From contig JAMYHL010000010.1 in assembly GCA_025531455.1 (NCBI GenBank), positions 558,001 through 622,000 on the forward strand: a DNA stretch of 64,000 bases, given 5' to 3'. How positions within the stretch are numbered: position 1 is the first letter of the stretch; the number at the start of each line of letters is the position of its first letter. This DNA comes from Apiotrichum sp. Y4204 (Eukaryota > Basidiomycota > Tremellomycetes > Trichosporonales > Trichosporonaceae). This document shows, one piece after another, positions 21,055 through 32,511 of this stretch. The notes beneath the pieces are model-generated. The model had not been told where the DNA came from. It made no database searches and saw only the letters and a program-made list of their open reading frames with translations. The translations under genes and the position numbers were made by a program.

Positions 21055-22875
21055 TTACACGGGCGAGGGGAGGAGCATGCGGCGGGGGTCCTCGAGGTAC
21101 TCCTTGATGCGGACGAGGAAGGTGACGGCTTCCCTTCCGTCGAGGAGACGGTGGTCGTAGGTGAGGGCGACGACCATGATGGGGCGGATGACAATCTGGC
21201 CGTTGACGACGACCGGCTTCTCCTTGATGGCGTGCATGCCGAGGACGGCGGCCTGGGGGAGGTTGATGATCGGGGTACCGAAGAGCGAGCCGAAGACGCC
21301 GCCGTTCGAGATGGTGAACGAGCCGCCCTGCATGTCCTCGATCGAGAGCTTGTTGTCGCGGGCACGGGCGCCGAGCTCGGCGATCGCGCGCTCAATGTCG
21401 ACGAGACCCATCGCCTCGGCGTTGCGGACAACAGGGGTGACGAGACCCTTGGGGGTCGCGACGGCGACGGAGAGGTCGACGTAGTCGCGGTAGACAATGT
21501 GGTCGTCCTCAATCGACGCGTTCGCCTCGGGGATCTCGCGAAGGGCGAGGACGGAAGCACGCGCGAACGCGGACATGAAGCCGAGCTTGACGCCGTCGGC
21601 CTTGAGCACACCCTCCTTGTAGAGCTTGCGGAAGTCCATGAGCGACGACATGTCAATCTCGTTGAAGGTAGTGAGCGAGGCAGCCGAGTTCTGCGACGCC
21701 TTGAGGCGGGTAGCGATGGTCTGGCGCATGCGGCTCATCTTGACGCGAGTCTCGTTGCGCGAACCGGCGACCTTCTCCGGGGCGGGGGCCTCCTTCTTGC
21801 CGGAGCTAGGCTTGGGGGAAGGAGTAGGAGTGGGCTTGGGGGAGTGGGGAGAGGCCTTGGGGTCCTGGGCAACCTTGGAGGAGTCGGACGACTTGGGGGC
21901 GGCCTCCTTCGACTCGTCCTTCTTCGACTCGTCCTTCTTCGGCTCGTCCTTCGACTCCTCCTTGGGGGCCTCGCTGGCGGAGCTCTCACCACCCTCGGGG
22001 CCCTCTCCGGGCTCAAGCTTGACGAGGTCCTGGCCGACCGCGACGGTAGAGTCCTCCTCGACAAGAAGCTCAACAATCTTGCCCGCCTGGGGTGCGTTGA
22101 CCGAGACGTCAATCTGGGGTTAGTTGCGTGACGGTGGAGGTGGGGCAGGTGCGAGGCGGAGGCGCGTAACGCGGACCGGAGCACCGAGTGAGACAAAGGC
22201 AGGCTCAACCGCCAAAGCTCCTCACCACCCAGCATGTGCTCGATACGCACCTTGTCAGTCTCAATGGTCGCAATCTCCTCGTCGGCCTTGACCCAGTCGC
22301 CGACCTGCTTGGTGAACTGTTTCAAGGTGCCCTCGGTGATGGACTCGGCCTGGGTGTCAGCGGGGTTGGGCAGGGAGGCAGAAAGCCCAGGTACGAGGAA
22401 GACGCTGCATCTTCCTCTCCAAGGCTGCGCGTGCTCACCATCTGGGGAACCTGGACAGTGACGGGAGCTGCGGGGGAGTCAGTCTCTGTCGATGGACGCC
22501 GTTTCATCAAAGTTTGGGTGTGATAAGCCACAAACACACGTACCGGCAGTGAAGGAGGTCGAGGAGAACGGGCGGGCAACGAGCGGCGCAACGAGACGCG
22601 ACCTGCGGGTGTGAGTAACGTGTGCGTGGGCAGGGCAGAGTCCTGTCATCCAGCGCGCGGAGGGCCACCAGCACGCCGCAGCACATAGTCCGCGCTGGTG
22701 CTGCTGCGTGTAGATTTCACTCCGCGGGTTTGCTGAATGAGCATGGTGGCGCTGACATTTGGGTGGGGCGCGCGGACGCGGCGAGGGCGAATCCGCGGAC
22801 GGCGGAGCGGCGCGCGGCGGCGGCGGGCGCGGCCTTTGCGGCGACGGCGAGGGCGCGGACTGGTGTGCGGAGCAT
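21055..22875 (-). CDS. KGD2: Dihydrolipoamide succinyltransferase (E2 of 2-oxoglutarate dehydrogenase)
   Basis: Exons 22875-22721 (first donor uncertain), 22602-22544, 22467-22439, 22349-22251 and 22113-21055 give about 466 aa, matching the family. The N-terminus ([16 protein letters not shown]...RPFSSTSF) is an Arg/Ala/Ser-rich mitochondrial presequence. The lipoyl domain runs from [17 protein letters not shown] to EIATIETDK; the lipoyl-lysine codon is the last of exon 4. A charged Lys/Pro/Ser linker follows, then the catalytic domain with [11 protein letters not shown] (HxxxDG active site). It transfers succinyl groups to CoA in the TCA cycle, in the mitochondrial matrix. There is no separate E3-binding domain, as is usual for fungal and animal KGD2. 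The exon 1 end (GTGAAA donor) is the weakest call. Confidence 0.92.
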
Positions 22876-24422
22876 CGTGGGTGGTGAGGAGGGAGAGTGG
22901 GGGGATGGACGGGGGAAGGGGGATGGAGTGGATACAAGAATAATCCTCGACGGAGCTGCCACTGGCCCAAAGGGGAGTCTCCTATGGCGCAAAGGTGTTC
23001 CAGTCACTCTGGTCCCAGTATCCAAGAGCGATGTGGGGGGGGAGGGGAGCGGGCGCCAGGCGGCTAGGGAGCTCAGAGGAGCAGAAGGAGAGCAGAGAGG
23101 TGGTGCCTCTTGGGTGGAGCACTTTTGCCTTGCCCCTTGCCTCTCTCCTCCTACGGCCTGGGCTGCGGCCTGGGGAGGAGAAAACGGGAGACCGCCATGC
23201 CGCCAGGCAGGGGAGTTTCGCCGAAAACAACCAGGAGCTAGTAAAAGTTTCTAATCCACATCGACATCATTGACAACATTTCTAATCATTCTCCTAATCC
23301 CTACCCTGCGCACCTGAGCTAACAAGCCTAGCATTCTCCTCCCGGCGGCAGGCACGTGGTGCGGCTTCCACCTTTTGGTCCTTTTGGCATGCACCTCGGC
23401 GGATGCCCCGACAGAGCCGAAGCCATGACGTGGGCGGTACCCCGTCTCCCCTCCGGCCACTCCCAGCAAAGCCGTCCCCTGGCGCGCGCTCGGGGCGGCG
23501 GTGGGGCCGTCATGTCCGATGTCCGAGCGGGCGGAGACGCGCAGGAAACGGCGAGAACAGAGCATGCAGAGTACCAGAGTGCGAGGCTCTGTCGATCCGT
23601 CAACGGCACTGGATCCAGGATGCATATACAGCAGATCTTGATCGTGCTCAGTCTGCTCTGATGCCAAGAAGAAATGAATGAGTCGCGAATCACACACCAT
23701 GCATTTTTTCCCTCAGCTTTGAGGAGCATCACATATCACAGGGGGTTGTCACCTCATCCCCAACGCCGGCCCAGGAACGCAGCCACAGCTGGGAAATCTC
23801 CGTCCCCCGCCGCCTGGCGGCCTGTTCCAGACCTTTACTGCAGAGCTCGGGATAACCATGATGGGATTCTGGATATCTAATCTGCCGAACGCGAATGCGA
23901 ATGCAGATCCGATCCCCGTCGATACATTCTTCTGTCATCCTTTCTTCCCCTGCTGATCCTGCTGATCGATATTTCCCCTTGTTGATCATCGATCTCTGGA
24001 CTCATCTTGATCTGCATGCTAGCGGCTCATCCACCGATCCGCTGATCCCCGCTTCCGATCCGCATCCGCTCGCACAAGGATCGGCGCGCCTTATGGCTGG
24101 CCTCGGTGGGGCCGTGCCCTCTATTTTGCTAGCAATGTGGCATCTCACATACTCTCTGTTTCTTGCGGTGTATTGCGACCGCCGCTGCCTCGCTCGCTAT
24201 GGATGTTGGTGTGCTCGCTGCTTGTATCCGCATACACGTCCATTCTCATGCATTCCATCATTAAAAGCCAGACTGCAGATCAGATGAAGAGCCCGTTTAT
24301 GTTGCCATCAATACGCACAAACCTCAACATAAGGCCACACACTCGCCGTGCAATTCAGTGATAGCCTCACACAAGCCCCCAATCCCAACCCCGCACTCCA
24401 ATACCATGCAATGCATACCCAT
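22876..24422. other. 1.5-kb intergenic region
   Basis: This is the KGD2 promoter plus the HIS6 downstream region. Several short frames exist but none shows coding bias, splice-linked continuity or a recognisable motif. The 23890-24080 part is rich in GATC/CTGATC words. I see no RNA gene. Confidence 0.5.
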
Positions 24423-25590
24423 CTAGACTCTCATCTCCTTTGCCCGCCGGTCCGCCTCGACGAGCTCGTCAAACTTGACCCCCGAGCCGCCGAAAATGTC
24501 CAGCGCGCTCCCAAACGTCAGGTCTACTTTGCCGTTACTCAGCGTGTCGACGAGGGCGAGGTCCGCGAGGTCCTTGGCGCCCCCGGCGTACGTGCACGGA
24601 ATGGTGACCCAGTTGCCGAGGCCTGGTGTCAGAGATGGGGGGAAAGAGAAATGACAGATGGGGAGATGGGGGTCCGCAGGTCCGTGTCGAATATCACCCA
24701 AGATCAGGTCTGATCCATTTGGACTCACACTTCACAAGCTCCTCGTCGATGCCCTGGCACAGTCCCTCGACATCAGCAGCGTGGATGAGCAGTTCAGAGC
24801 AGTATCCCTCAATAAGACGGATACTCTCCTGGGTGACCGCCATGTCCGTGAGCGTCTTCCACCCGTTCATAGCGACAATCCACCCCGACTCGCGTTTCCG
24901 GCAGCTGAAAGAAAGAGGTTAGAGAGGCCCAACAAAAGTTTCAGAGAATACCATACCTGATGTCCACTACGAGACGCTCCTTGCCGACCGCGGCACACAT
25001 CTCTTGCAGCACGGCCTCGGAAAACTTGCCGCCGGGGAAAAGCGCCGAGGTGACGATCACCTGGCGTTAGGCATGAACTCGAATTACTCTGGTTCCCTCC
25101 TCGGGCACGTAACCTCTCCAACGTGACCTCAACTTGTCCTCCCCTCTCCCCCCTCCTCCCTACCTCCATTTCCAGACCTCCCCACTCCCCACTCCCCCCT
25201 CCTCTCCAGGACTCACCTTATCAGCCCCGGCAGCAATCCACTCCCCAGCATTCCCGGCACTAATCCCCCCACCGACCTGCAGCCCCCCAGCCCACGCGCC
25301 CAGCGCCTCCCGCGCAGCCGCGTCGTTCCCCGGACCGAGCTTGATGACGTGCCCGCCAGTGAGGTTGTGGCGCTTGTACAGTTCCGCATAGTATGTCGGC
25401 GGGTGGCTGGAATTAGCGATCTATCTATACCTATATCTGTTGTTCTTCTGGCTCACGTCGCGACAAAGTTCTCGCGGGGGCCCGAGGCCTGCGCGCTGAC
25501 TAGATCCAATGTCCCGCCCACGATCTGCTTTACGACGCCGCTGTGCAGGTCGATGCAGGGGCGGAATTGGGAGTGTCGCCTTGGTGTCAT
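24423..25590 (-). CDS. HIS6: Phosphoribosylformimino-AICAR-ribotide isomerase (histidine biosynthesis)
   Basis: Five exons, 25590-25457, 25406-25217, 25060-24957, 24904-24729 and 24622-24423, give 267 aa (yeast HIS6 is about the same length). The TIM-barrel sequence is clear: [96 protein letters not shown] and [14 protein letters not shown]. The enzyme performs the Amadori rearrangement of ProFAR, the fourth step of histidine synthesis, in the cytosol. Intron 2 (25061-25216) is 156 nt and G-rich on the transcribed-sense strand; the others are 50-106 nt. Confidence 0.94.
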
Positions 25591-25890
25591 TGTGGGCTGG
25601 TGGAGAGGGGTGGAAAGTTGGAGTTTTGCGTTGAGATTGAGAGTTGAGCTGGTGGAGGTTGACTTTGGGTCTGAGTCGGGAGATTGTGGATAAACTGCTA
25701 AATTCCGAGATTGTTAAATCTCGTACTTTCTGCTCGATTCCTTTCAGGATCGTTCTACATCCATGTTGAGCTGCAACACGTTCTGCAACACTCTCCACCC
25801 GCTCCGCTGCACTACATCTCCCTTAACAAGTCAATGCAAATGCCATTCCAACAGCAAATCTACTATCTGATACAAATCTCCGTCTAACTC
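25591..25890. other. HIS6 promoter / NAN1 downstream region
   Basis: 300 bp between the HIS6 start (25590) and the NAN1 stop (25891), both genes on the minus strand. I see no exon, RNA gene or clear TATA box. Confidence 0.4.
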
Positions 25891-28800
25891 CTACGCCTGG
25901 CTATTCCGCGGCGCCTTGCGCTTCTTGCTCTTCCGCTTTCCGTCCACTTCTGGCTCGTCCCCGGGCGTAGAGACCGCGGGGCTCTGCACAGAAATCTTCT
26001 TCGCCTTGGTCGGCGTGCTCTTCGCCGACGTGCCATTCTCCTTCTCCGAAACCTTCAGCGAGCCGTTGGCGCGCTTTGCGGTCATCTTCGGCCCCGTCGA
26101 GAGAAGGCCTGCGAAAAAGGTCTCGAGCTTGGTCACTTCTGCGTCGGGCACCTTGCGAACCGCGTCCGAGGAAAGAGAGAGCGGCGCAGCGGAGATAGTA
26201 GGGATGGCGTCAATCTCGATCGCCTCACCGGCCTCCTCCTCCGTCTCGTCGCGCGAGCCGAGAAGCTCGTCCATGAACGCTTCGAAGAGCATGCCGACGG
26301 GAGGGAGGGTGTGCGACGGTCCGTCGAAGACCTGTGCCGGGTGGCCAGCCGCACGGCGCTGCAGCGCCGAGATTGCAACCGCAGCCTGTTCCGGCTCCGG
26401 GGCGAGCTCGAGGTCGTCGAGGAACGCGTCTTTGCCGAACATCTCCTGCCAGATAGAGGTGGCACGCTTGACCGGGCCGGCAGACGACGCGACAGAGCGC
26501 GCTGCCGGCGCGGCAGCGGCCTGCATGTCTCCAAAGCGGTAGATCTCGCCCGAGGGGGAGATACCAACGAGGTGGATGGATCCAGTGGTTGGGAGGGCAG
26601 TGAGCGCAGTGAGCGCCGTCTTGATAGTCGCCGTACGCTCCAGGGTGCCCTCCGCGGTGAAGAATGAGAATGTTGTCGTGTCCTTGGACTGTCCGCCGGC
26701 GATGAAGCCGGACGGCAACGGCACGAGGAACTCTGTCGCCTGAGTAGGGTGATTGTGGACCACCTCGCAGGACAGAACATCCCACACTAGGACACCCTTC
26801 TGAGCGCCGCCACCGACGAGATAGCGGCCCTCGGAGGAGCTAAACGCAACCTTGCGTCCGTCGGAGCCGGCATCCAAAGCACGCAGCATCAGATTGCTCT
26901 GTGTCTCCCAAAGCGTCACCACTGACCCGTGACCGAGAGCCAACAGCGTCGCATCAGGTGAGAACGCCGCCGAGTGCACAGGGAGTGAGCGGTACGAGAA
27001 CGATGAACGCATCGCCCAGTACACTGTATAATGTCAGCTTGCGCTCACAAACGGATGCAACTCGTGGCCCGAGTTCGGCTCAGAAGTAAAGAAGAAGAAG
27101 AAAAAGGTCCTCAAGATTATTAGGACTGTTGAGCTTGTAAAATTTTGTTCATCCTTGAACCGGGCCAACAGAGAAGATAAAGGGTACTCACGCTCAGCGA
27201 CGACGGGCTTCTTCCCATTCTTGCCTGTAATCGTCAGCGACATCCAAAAGTGGATCACGATGGTCTCCTCAGGATTGCAGAATATAAAATCTTCACAGCC
27301 AGAAGCTACAGAAGATGTGTAATGTGATATTTTTTGTCATCGTCGGAGAGGTATGATATCGGAAGGGTCACTCACCATTTTCAGGCTTCTTGGCCTGGCG
27401 GACATGCCACAGCTTCACGGAGCCGGACGCAGAAGCAGTGACGGCAAACGGCTCGGCGGACGGGCTCGGTGCGCCGAAGGCCACGGCGGTAATATCCTCC
27501 GAGCCGTGTGGGCGGGGGTATTGGGTGTTGACAATGTACCTGTCGCCCGACCAGCGCCAGAACTTGAGCGTCTTGACAAAACCGCCGCCCTCGTGCTGGT
27601 CACTAGGACGACCCTCAATGGTCGCCATCCACTCGGAGCGACCGTCGCGCGGGGCAGAGAAAGCGACGTGCTCAACTGCAACGGGCTCAAGATGCTTCTC
27701 GTCCCTCCGTGACACGCGGTTGGAGGGGGCGACCTCAAGGTCGAACAAGACCGTGGAGGCGAGGGGGTCGATGAACTGGAGGGTAGAAGGGTGCGATGAC
27801 GGAACGACAAGAGCTTTGGTGGCAGGGTGGATAGCGATGGGGTAGGTACGGTTGGAGCCGGGGCGGAGAGGGTCGAGGCGAACGCCCTGGCCGACGGCAG
27901 AGACGGCCCCGGTGGTGGCGCCAACACGGAGCAGCGATCCATCGGCGAAGCCCATCCAGAACTCCTCCTCAACACCGCGGTCGCCAGGGCGGACAGCCAC
28001 GCTCAAAATCGGGCGGCCGCCGAGACGGGGAATGTACTCCCGCTTCCCAGAGGCCAGGTGCCACTGCACCAACACGCTCTCCTCACCGACGGACAAAATT
28101 TGCGCGCCAGCAGGTGTGAAAGCGATGGCAGCAACAGCATGCGCGTGCCAGTGAAGCGATGTTGTCGGGAGGCGCTTCTCCGTCTCAGCGTGCATCATCT
28201 TGTCGTTGTCGGTGTGCTGCGCCTCAAGGGCGGCGGCGTCGAGCTGGCGGAACGCGGCGCCGAGGCCGTGCCACAAACGAATGACACCTTTGCTGTCACC
28301 TGTTGCAAACCACTCCTCCTGCACGACGCCGGAACGCGTTACGCGGTCCGGTGCAAACGCGCCGCAGGTGAATCGCTCGTCCGAGACAAACTTGACACAC
28401 TGGGGCTTCCACTTGTCGGTGGTCTCAGATGTCGGCAGGCGGTAGACGTACGCCTTGGTACCGGCAAGAGCGACGACATAGTTTGTCCTCGGGGAGATCA
28501 TGAGGGTTGCTGGTGGCGCGCGGAGCTTGCCCACTGCGTAAAGGTATGCCACCGGCTTGTCCGAGGTAGACGCAGCCTGAGGGAGCAACGGTACACGCAT
28601 AACACGGTACTGAATGTGGGAGCCGTCCTCCTTCACCTTCTTTCCGGGCTTGGGGTTTGTGACAGTGGTGAAGATCCACCACTTGTCGCCAATCTGGCCA
28701 ATACACATGTGGTTGACCTGCCCATCGTCGGCAACCACAATTGTGCGGATGTGCCGGCCCTCGACCCAGTCCCAGATCTTAATGGTGCCGTCCTCAGCAG

Positions 28801-29197
28801 CCGTGATGAGCTGCAGAGGATTCGTGGGGTGGAGAAGCAGCGCAGTGATGCGCTTCCGATGCCCGTTCGAGTCGGTCGACGACAGGGTCGAGAGGCGCGC
28901 AAAATTTGATGACGCGTGGACGAATACAGACGTGTTGGCTGCGGTGAAGTAGAATCTGAGAGTTAGACAACTCACGCTGGAGACAACTCACCTCCCATCC
29001 TTTGACCACACTGGGGGAATGTCCGAGACCTCGCTGCGGGCAACGGGAATGCAGTCCCAGCTGGAGGACGCCATGGTGGATGAAGAAGGGCCTGCTGCTG
29101 CGTCTCCTGCGTCTACTGGATCGCGTGCGCGCTGTTTCCCCTTGTCTTTCCTCTTTGTTGCTGGCGAGGCATTGTTGGAGAGGTGCTCGCCCATCAT
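25891..29197 (-). CDS. NAN1: Nan1/Utp17 (WDR75), t-UTP WD40 protein of the SSU processome
   Basis: Exons 29197-28992, 28955-27376, 27224-27192 (33 nt) and 27023-25891 give 983 aa. I chose the start at 29197 because the basic tail (ATKRKDKGKQRARD) precedes the first WD repeat, a common layout for this family; an in-frame ATG in the MASSSWDCIPV segment is an alternative. The N-terminal WD40 propeller includes ITALLLHPTNPLQLITAAEDG and IKIWDW. The second propeller carries TLKFWRWSGDRYIVNTQYPRP, a WDR75 hallmark, and GSVKLWHVRQAKKPENGK. The protein ends in a KRKSKKRK nuclear signal. It acts in the nucleolus in rDNA transcription and early 18S rRNA processing. Introns 2 and 3 (about 150 and 168 nt) are longer than is usual here. 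Confidence 0.88.
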
Positions 29198-29576
29198 CTG
29201 GGGAAGAGGAAAGGAAAAGAAGAGCGGGGATGAAGAGAAAGTGGACTAGTATTTAAGACGACGACAACGAGGACAACGAACGGGAAATGGTGCGAGCAAG
29301 CGAGTGACTGTGGTTGACGAAGAGTTGATCGACTGCCCAAAAAAAAAAAAACGGTGCGAGGGAAGGCCAAAATTATAAACGGGGGGTGTCATTTACAGAA
29401 TGTATGGCCTCTCATTAGACGGGGGGTGCACATAATCCCTCCACGCGACATTCAAGGTGATCCGCAAGTTTCGTTTTTTGCCCTTGCTCGCTGTCAGTTT
29501 GGCGCTCGACGCTGTCATCCGCATCGAAAAAAGCACTCCTCTATTGTCCTCTCCTCACCTCTCTATCATCTAAAAA
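29198..29576. promoter_or_regulatory. Divergent promoter between NAN1 and EIF3D
   Basis: 379 bp shared by two growth-related genes, a ribosome-biogenesis factor (-) and a translation factor (+). It contains a 12-13 bp A run (about 29340-29352) of the kind that disfavours nucleosomes. Co-regulation is inferred. Confidence 0.5.
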
Positions 29577-31352
29577 ATGACGCTCGAGTTCGTCCTTCCC
29601 CCCATTCACGACAACCCCGACGGCTCCTGGGGCCCGAGCACCAGCACGGTCTCGGCTCCCTTCAAGGAGTGAGTACTTCTTGTGCCCGTGGGTCGTTTGA
29701 CCCGAATGTGGCAAGCCTGAGTTCCTTTTGCTTACACGCAGCATCCCGTACGCGCCCTTCTCCAAGTCGGACAAGATCACGCGCATTGCCGACTGGCACG
29801 ATGCCGCTGCCGAGGGTGCCGCGTCGTCGAACACTCGCGGTGGCCGTGCCGCCTTCGGTGCCGGCTCGCGCCGCCCGGGCCGCGAGGCGTACGGCGCGTC
29901 CGAGGTGAACGCGTTCGGCTACGTTCACGATGAGGACGAGAAGAGCTTCTCGCTCGTCGACTCGACCCGCGTCAAGAGTGGCGCGCGCGGTGGCGCGTCG
30001 CGCGGTCGCACAATGCGCGCCCCTGCTGCTCGTGGCCCCGCTGGTCGTGGAGGACGCTATGGCCAGCCGGCCCGTGGAGGACCTGGTGGCCGTGGCGGCC
30101 GTGGTGGTGGTCGCGGTGGATACGGCTACGACAAGCCGCAGCGCGTCCGTGACTGGTCGGTTACCATCAACCCCGAGTGGCCGGTGCTCGAGGAGATCGA
30201 GTTCAGCCGCCTCAACAAGCTGTCGCTCGGCGTTGACGAGGCCGAGACCCTCGAGTCGTACGGTACCCTCAAGGGCTACGACCGCGCGACGTTTGACCGT
30301 ATCAACACCAGGAATGAGAAGCCGCTTGAGATCCAGGACCGCATCCGCTACAACATTACGACTTCGGAGGACCCGGTGATCGCGCAGCTCGCGGACAAGA
30401 AGGAGGCCACCATCTTCGCCACCGACTCGATTCTCTCCGTGCTCATGTGCGCGTCGCGTTCCGTCAACTCGTGGGACATTATTGTCGAGCGCCGCGGCGA
30501 CCAGCTCTTCTTCGACAAGCGTGATGGCGGACCGTTCGACTTTGTCACTGTCAACGAGAACGCGATGGACCCGCCTCCCGACTCAGACGACATCAACTCT
30601 GCCCAGTCGCTCTCCCTCGAGGCGACTTACATTAACCAGAACTTTGCCTCGCAGGTCATCCAGGAGAAGTCCAAGGCGTATGCCCCCAACCCCAACCCCT
30701 TCTACTCGCCCGAGGAGACCGAGCCGCTCGCCCCGACGCTCTACCGCTACCGCAAGTTCAACCTCTCGCTCGACGAGGAGGAGGACCTCCAGATTGTTGT
30801 CCGTACCGAGGTGGACGCGTACGTCGGCAAGAAGGACGTCCCCATCACCGTCAAGGCGCTCAACGAGTGCGCGACCCAGGGCGGCAGCAAGTCGCTCGAC
30901 TGGCGCAAGAACCTCGACACCCAGAAGGGTGCCATTGTCGCCAACGAGATGAAGAACAACTCGGCAAAGCTCGCCCGCTGGGCCCTCCAGTCGTACCTTG
31001 CCGGTGCCGAGCAGATGAAGATGGGTTACATCTCGCGTGCCAACCCGCGCGACGCTCAGCGCCACGTCATTGTCGGCATCCAGGCCGTCAAGCCCGTCGA
31101 CTTTGCCCGCCAGATGAACGTCTCGCTCGCCAACGGCTGGGGTATCGTCCGCACCATTGCTGACCTCGCCCTGAAGCAGCCCGAGGGCAAGTACATCCTT
31201 GTCAAGGACCCCAACAACGTGAGTTTCAATAATGCTACAGAAAGTGCAAATGCTAATGGCAGCCCATTATCCGCTTCTACTCGGTGCCCGAGGACGCGTT
31301 CGATGCCGAGGAGGAGGAGGAGCTTGTCATCCACGAGCAGGACGACAACTAG
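29577..31352 (+). CDS. EIF3D: Translation initiation factor eIF3 subunit d
   Basis: Exons 29577-29668, 29742-31218 and 31263-31352 give 552 aa (human eIF3d is about 548). The start MTLEFVLPPIHDNPDGSWGP and then IPYAPFSKSDKITRIADW are family hallmarks. An RG-rich segment (about 29985-30120: GRGGR, RGGPGG) links to the cap-binding core, which starts near DWSVTINPEWPVLEEIEFSRL. The core also contains SVNSWDIIVERRGDQLFFDKR and LARWALQSYLAGAEQMKMGY. It ends in an acidic tail (DAEEEEELVIHEQDDN). eIF3d is in the eIF3 complex on the 40S subunit and can bind the mRNA cap. It is absent from S. cerevisiae but usual in basidiomycetes. Confidence 0.95.
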
Positions 31353-31431
31353 ATCTAGGCGTGCATGTATCGTGTTGTGTTGGCTGGATGAGATGCGATG
31401 CTGGATGAGAATAATGCGCAATGTGGTAAAA

Positions 31432-31823
31432 CTATGAGTAACGGAAGTACTGCCAGCCGACCCAGTTGGCGATGGCGAACCAAGCGGTCACGGGTACGAG
31501 GAGGGGGACGAGGTACTTGTAGTGCGTGTCGGTGCAGAGTACCTTGAGGAGCGGCGTCTGGCGTCAGCGGAGTGGCATGGCCATTGCGGCAGACTGCGTC
31601 GATGTTGTACATGCCTGGGTCTCGCACTCACATCACTGGGACACCCAACTCCAACATACACCGCCGCAAGCCCCGCAGCGACAGTCGCCCCGAGTGCGAA
31701 TACCACGCTGAGCGCAAACATCTGCGAGCTCGAGAGACTTTGCTCTGCGAGCGGCGGGCGCGTGAAAGGCTCGACTTTGGCCCGGGCTTCGGGTTCGGGT
31801 TTGGGTGCGGGTTTGCGCGTCAT
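31432..31823 (-). CDS. PIGY: PIG-Y/Eri1-type subunit of GPI-GlcNAc transferase
   Basis: Exons 31823-31632 and 31557-31432 give 105 aa. A basic Pro/Glu-rich N-terminus is followed by two membrane segments: MFALSVVFALGATVAAGLAA, and a second with YLVPLLVPVTAWFAIANWVGWQYFR. The second closely follows the PIG-Y C-terminal pattern (hydrophobic helix, then W-x-G-x-x-x-F-R). PIG-Y stabilises PIG-A in the ER complex that starts GPI anchor synthesis. The gene ends 79 bp from the convergent eIF3d stop. The intron (31558-31631) is supported by phase and a clean GACGCCAG acceptor. The protein is small, so the family call rests mainly on the second helix. Confidence 0.78.
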
Positions 31824-32511
31824 GAGGTGGATGGAGGCTGCGTCACCGTGGAGGTTAATGATTCTAGAGGATCGAGGAACGGCTAAAAGGGATCACGGGA
31901 TGGGGCAGGGAACGGGTGGGTCGATGTCGGATGGCGGATGGTGGGTGCGGGAGTGGCGCGGTGCTCGGTGACGGACACGGCGGCGGGGACGATGGTGACC
32001 GTGTGGGCAGCGATGTGAGAAGACAGAGTCGGGGGATGCACAGGAAAGGGGGTAGGTGTGGGTGGCGAATGAGAAAATGTCGTTTGTACCCAGGAGGGGG
32101 CCAAGCTGGCCAAAAGGGTTGTTTCACCAGCGCGCGTCACTGGGGGAAGCCAAGAAAGTGTGTGTCAAAGTGTTGCATGCAACTTTGGGCCCCTTCTTGC
32201 TCTCCGAGACCATCGCAACTCTATTCCAATCTCCCTCTCTCCCTCTCTTTCTCCTCACTTCCCCGTCCGACACTAGTACATCCATACCGACTCCATCACT
32301 GCGGCACTAGATTTCGGTGCGTACGTCGCGTGCACGGCAGTCGCAGCAGAGGCCGGAGGAACGTGGGCAACCGGGTTCTTCGGGTGGTTACTTCTCGACT
32401 TGACATTCTCGCTTTGATCCTCCCACTCTCCATCGCACCCAGTATCCAACACTTACACCAGAACTCTTGCCACCGCATACCCCGGTCCACCCAGCGACTG
32501 GCGCCACCACG
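31824..32511. other. Divergent promoter region, PIGY and 5-phosphatase
   Basis: About 690 bp. It includes CT-rich DNA near 32215-32270 before the 5-phosphatase start. Frames here lack coding bias. No RNA gene is seen. Confidence 0.45.

Noticed and set aside
20467..22131. 554-codon plus-strand frame
   Set aside because: Mostly antisense of KGD2 exon 5, with no domain.
23251..23700. 149-codon minus-strand frame
   Set aside because: No codon bias, no motif and no splice partner.
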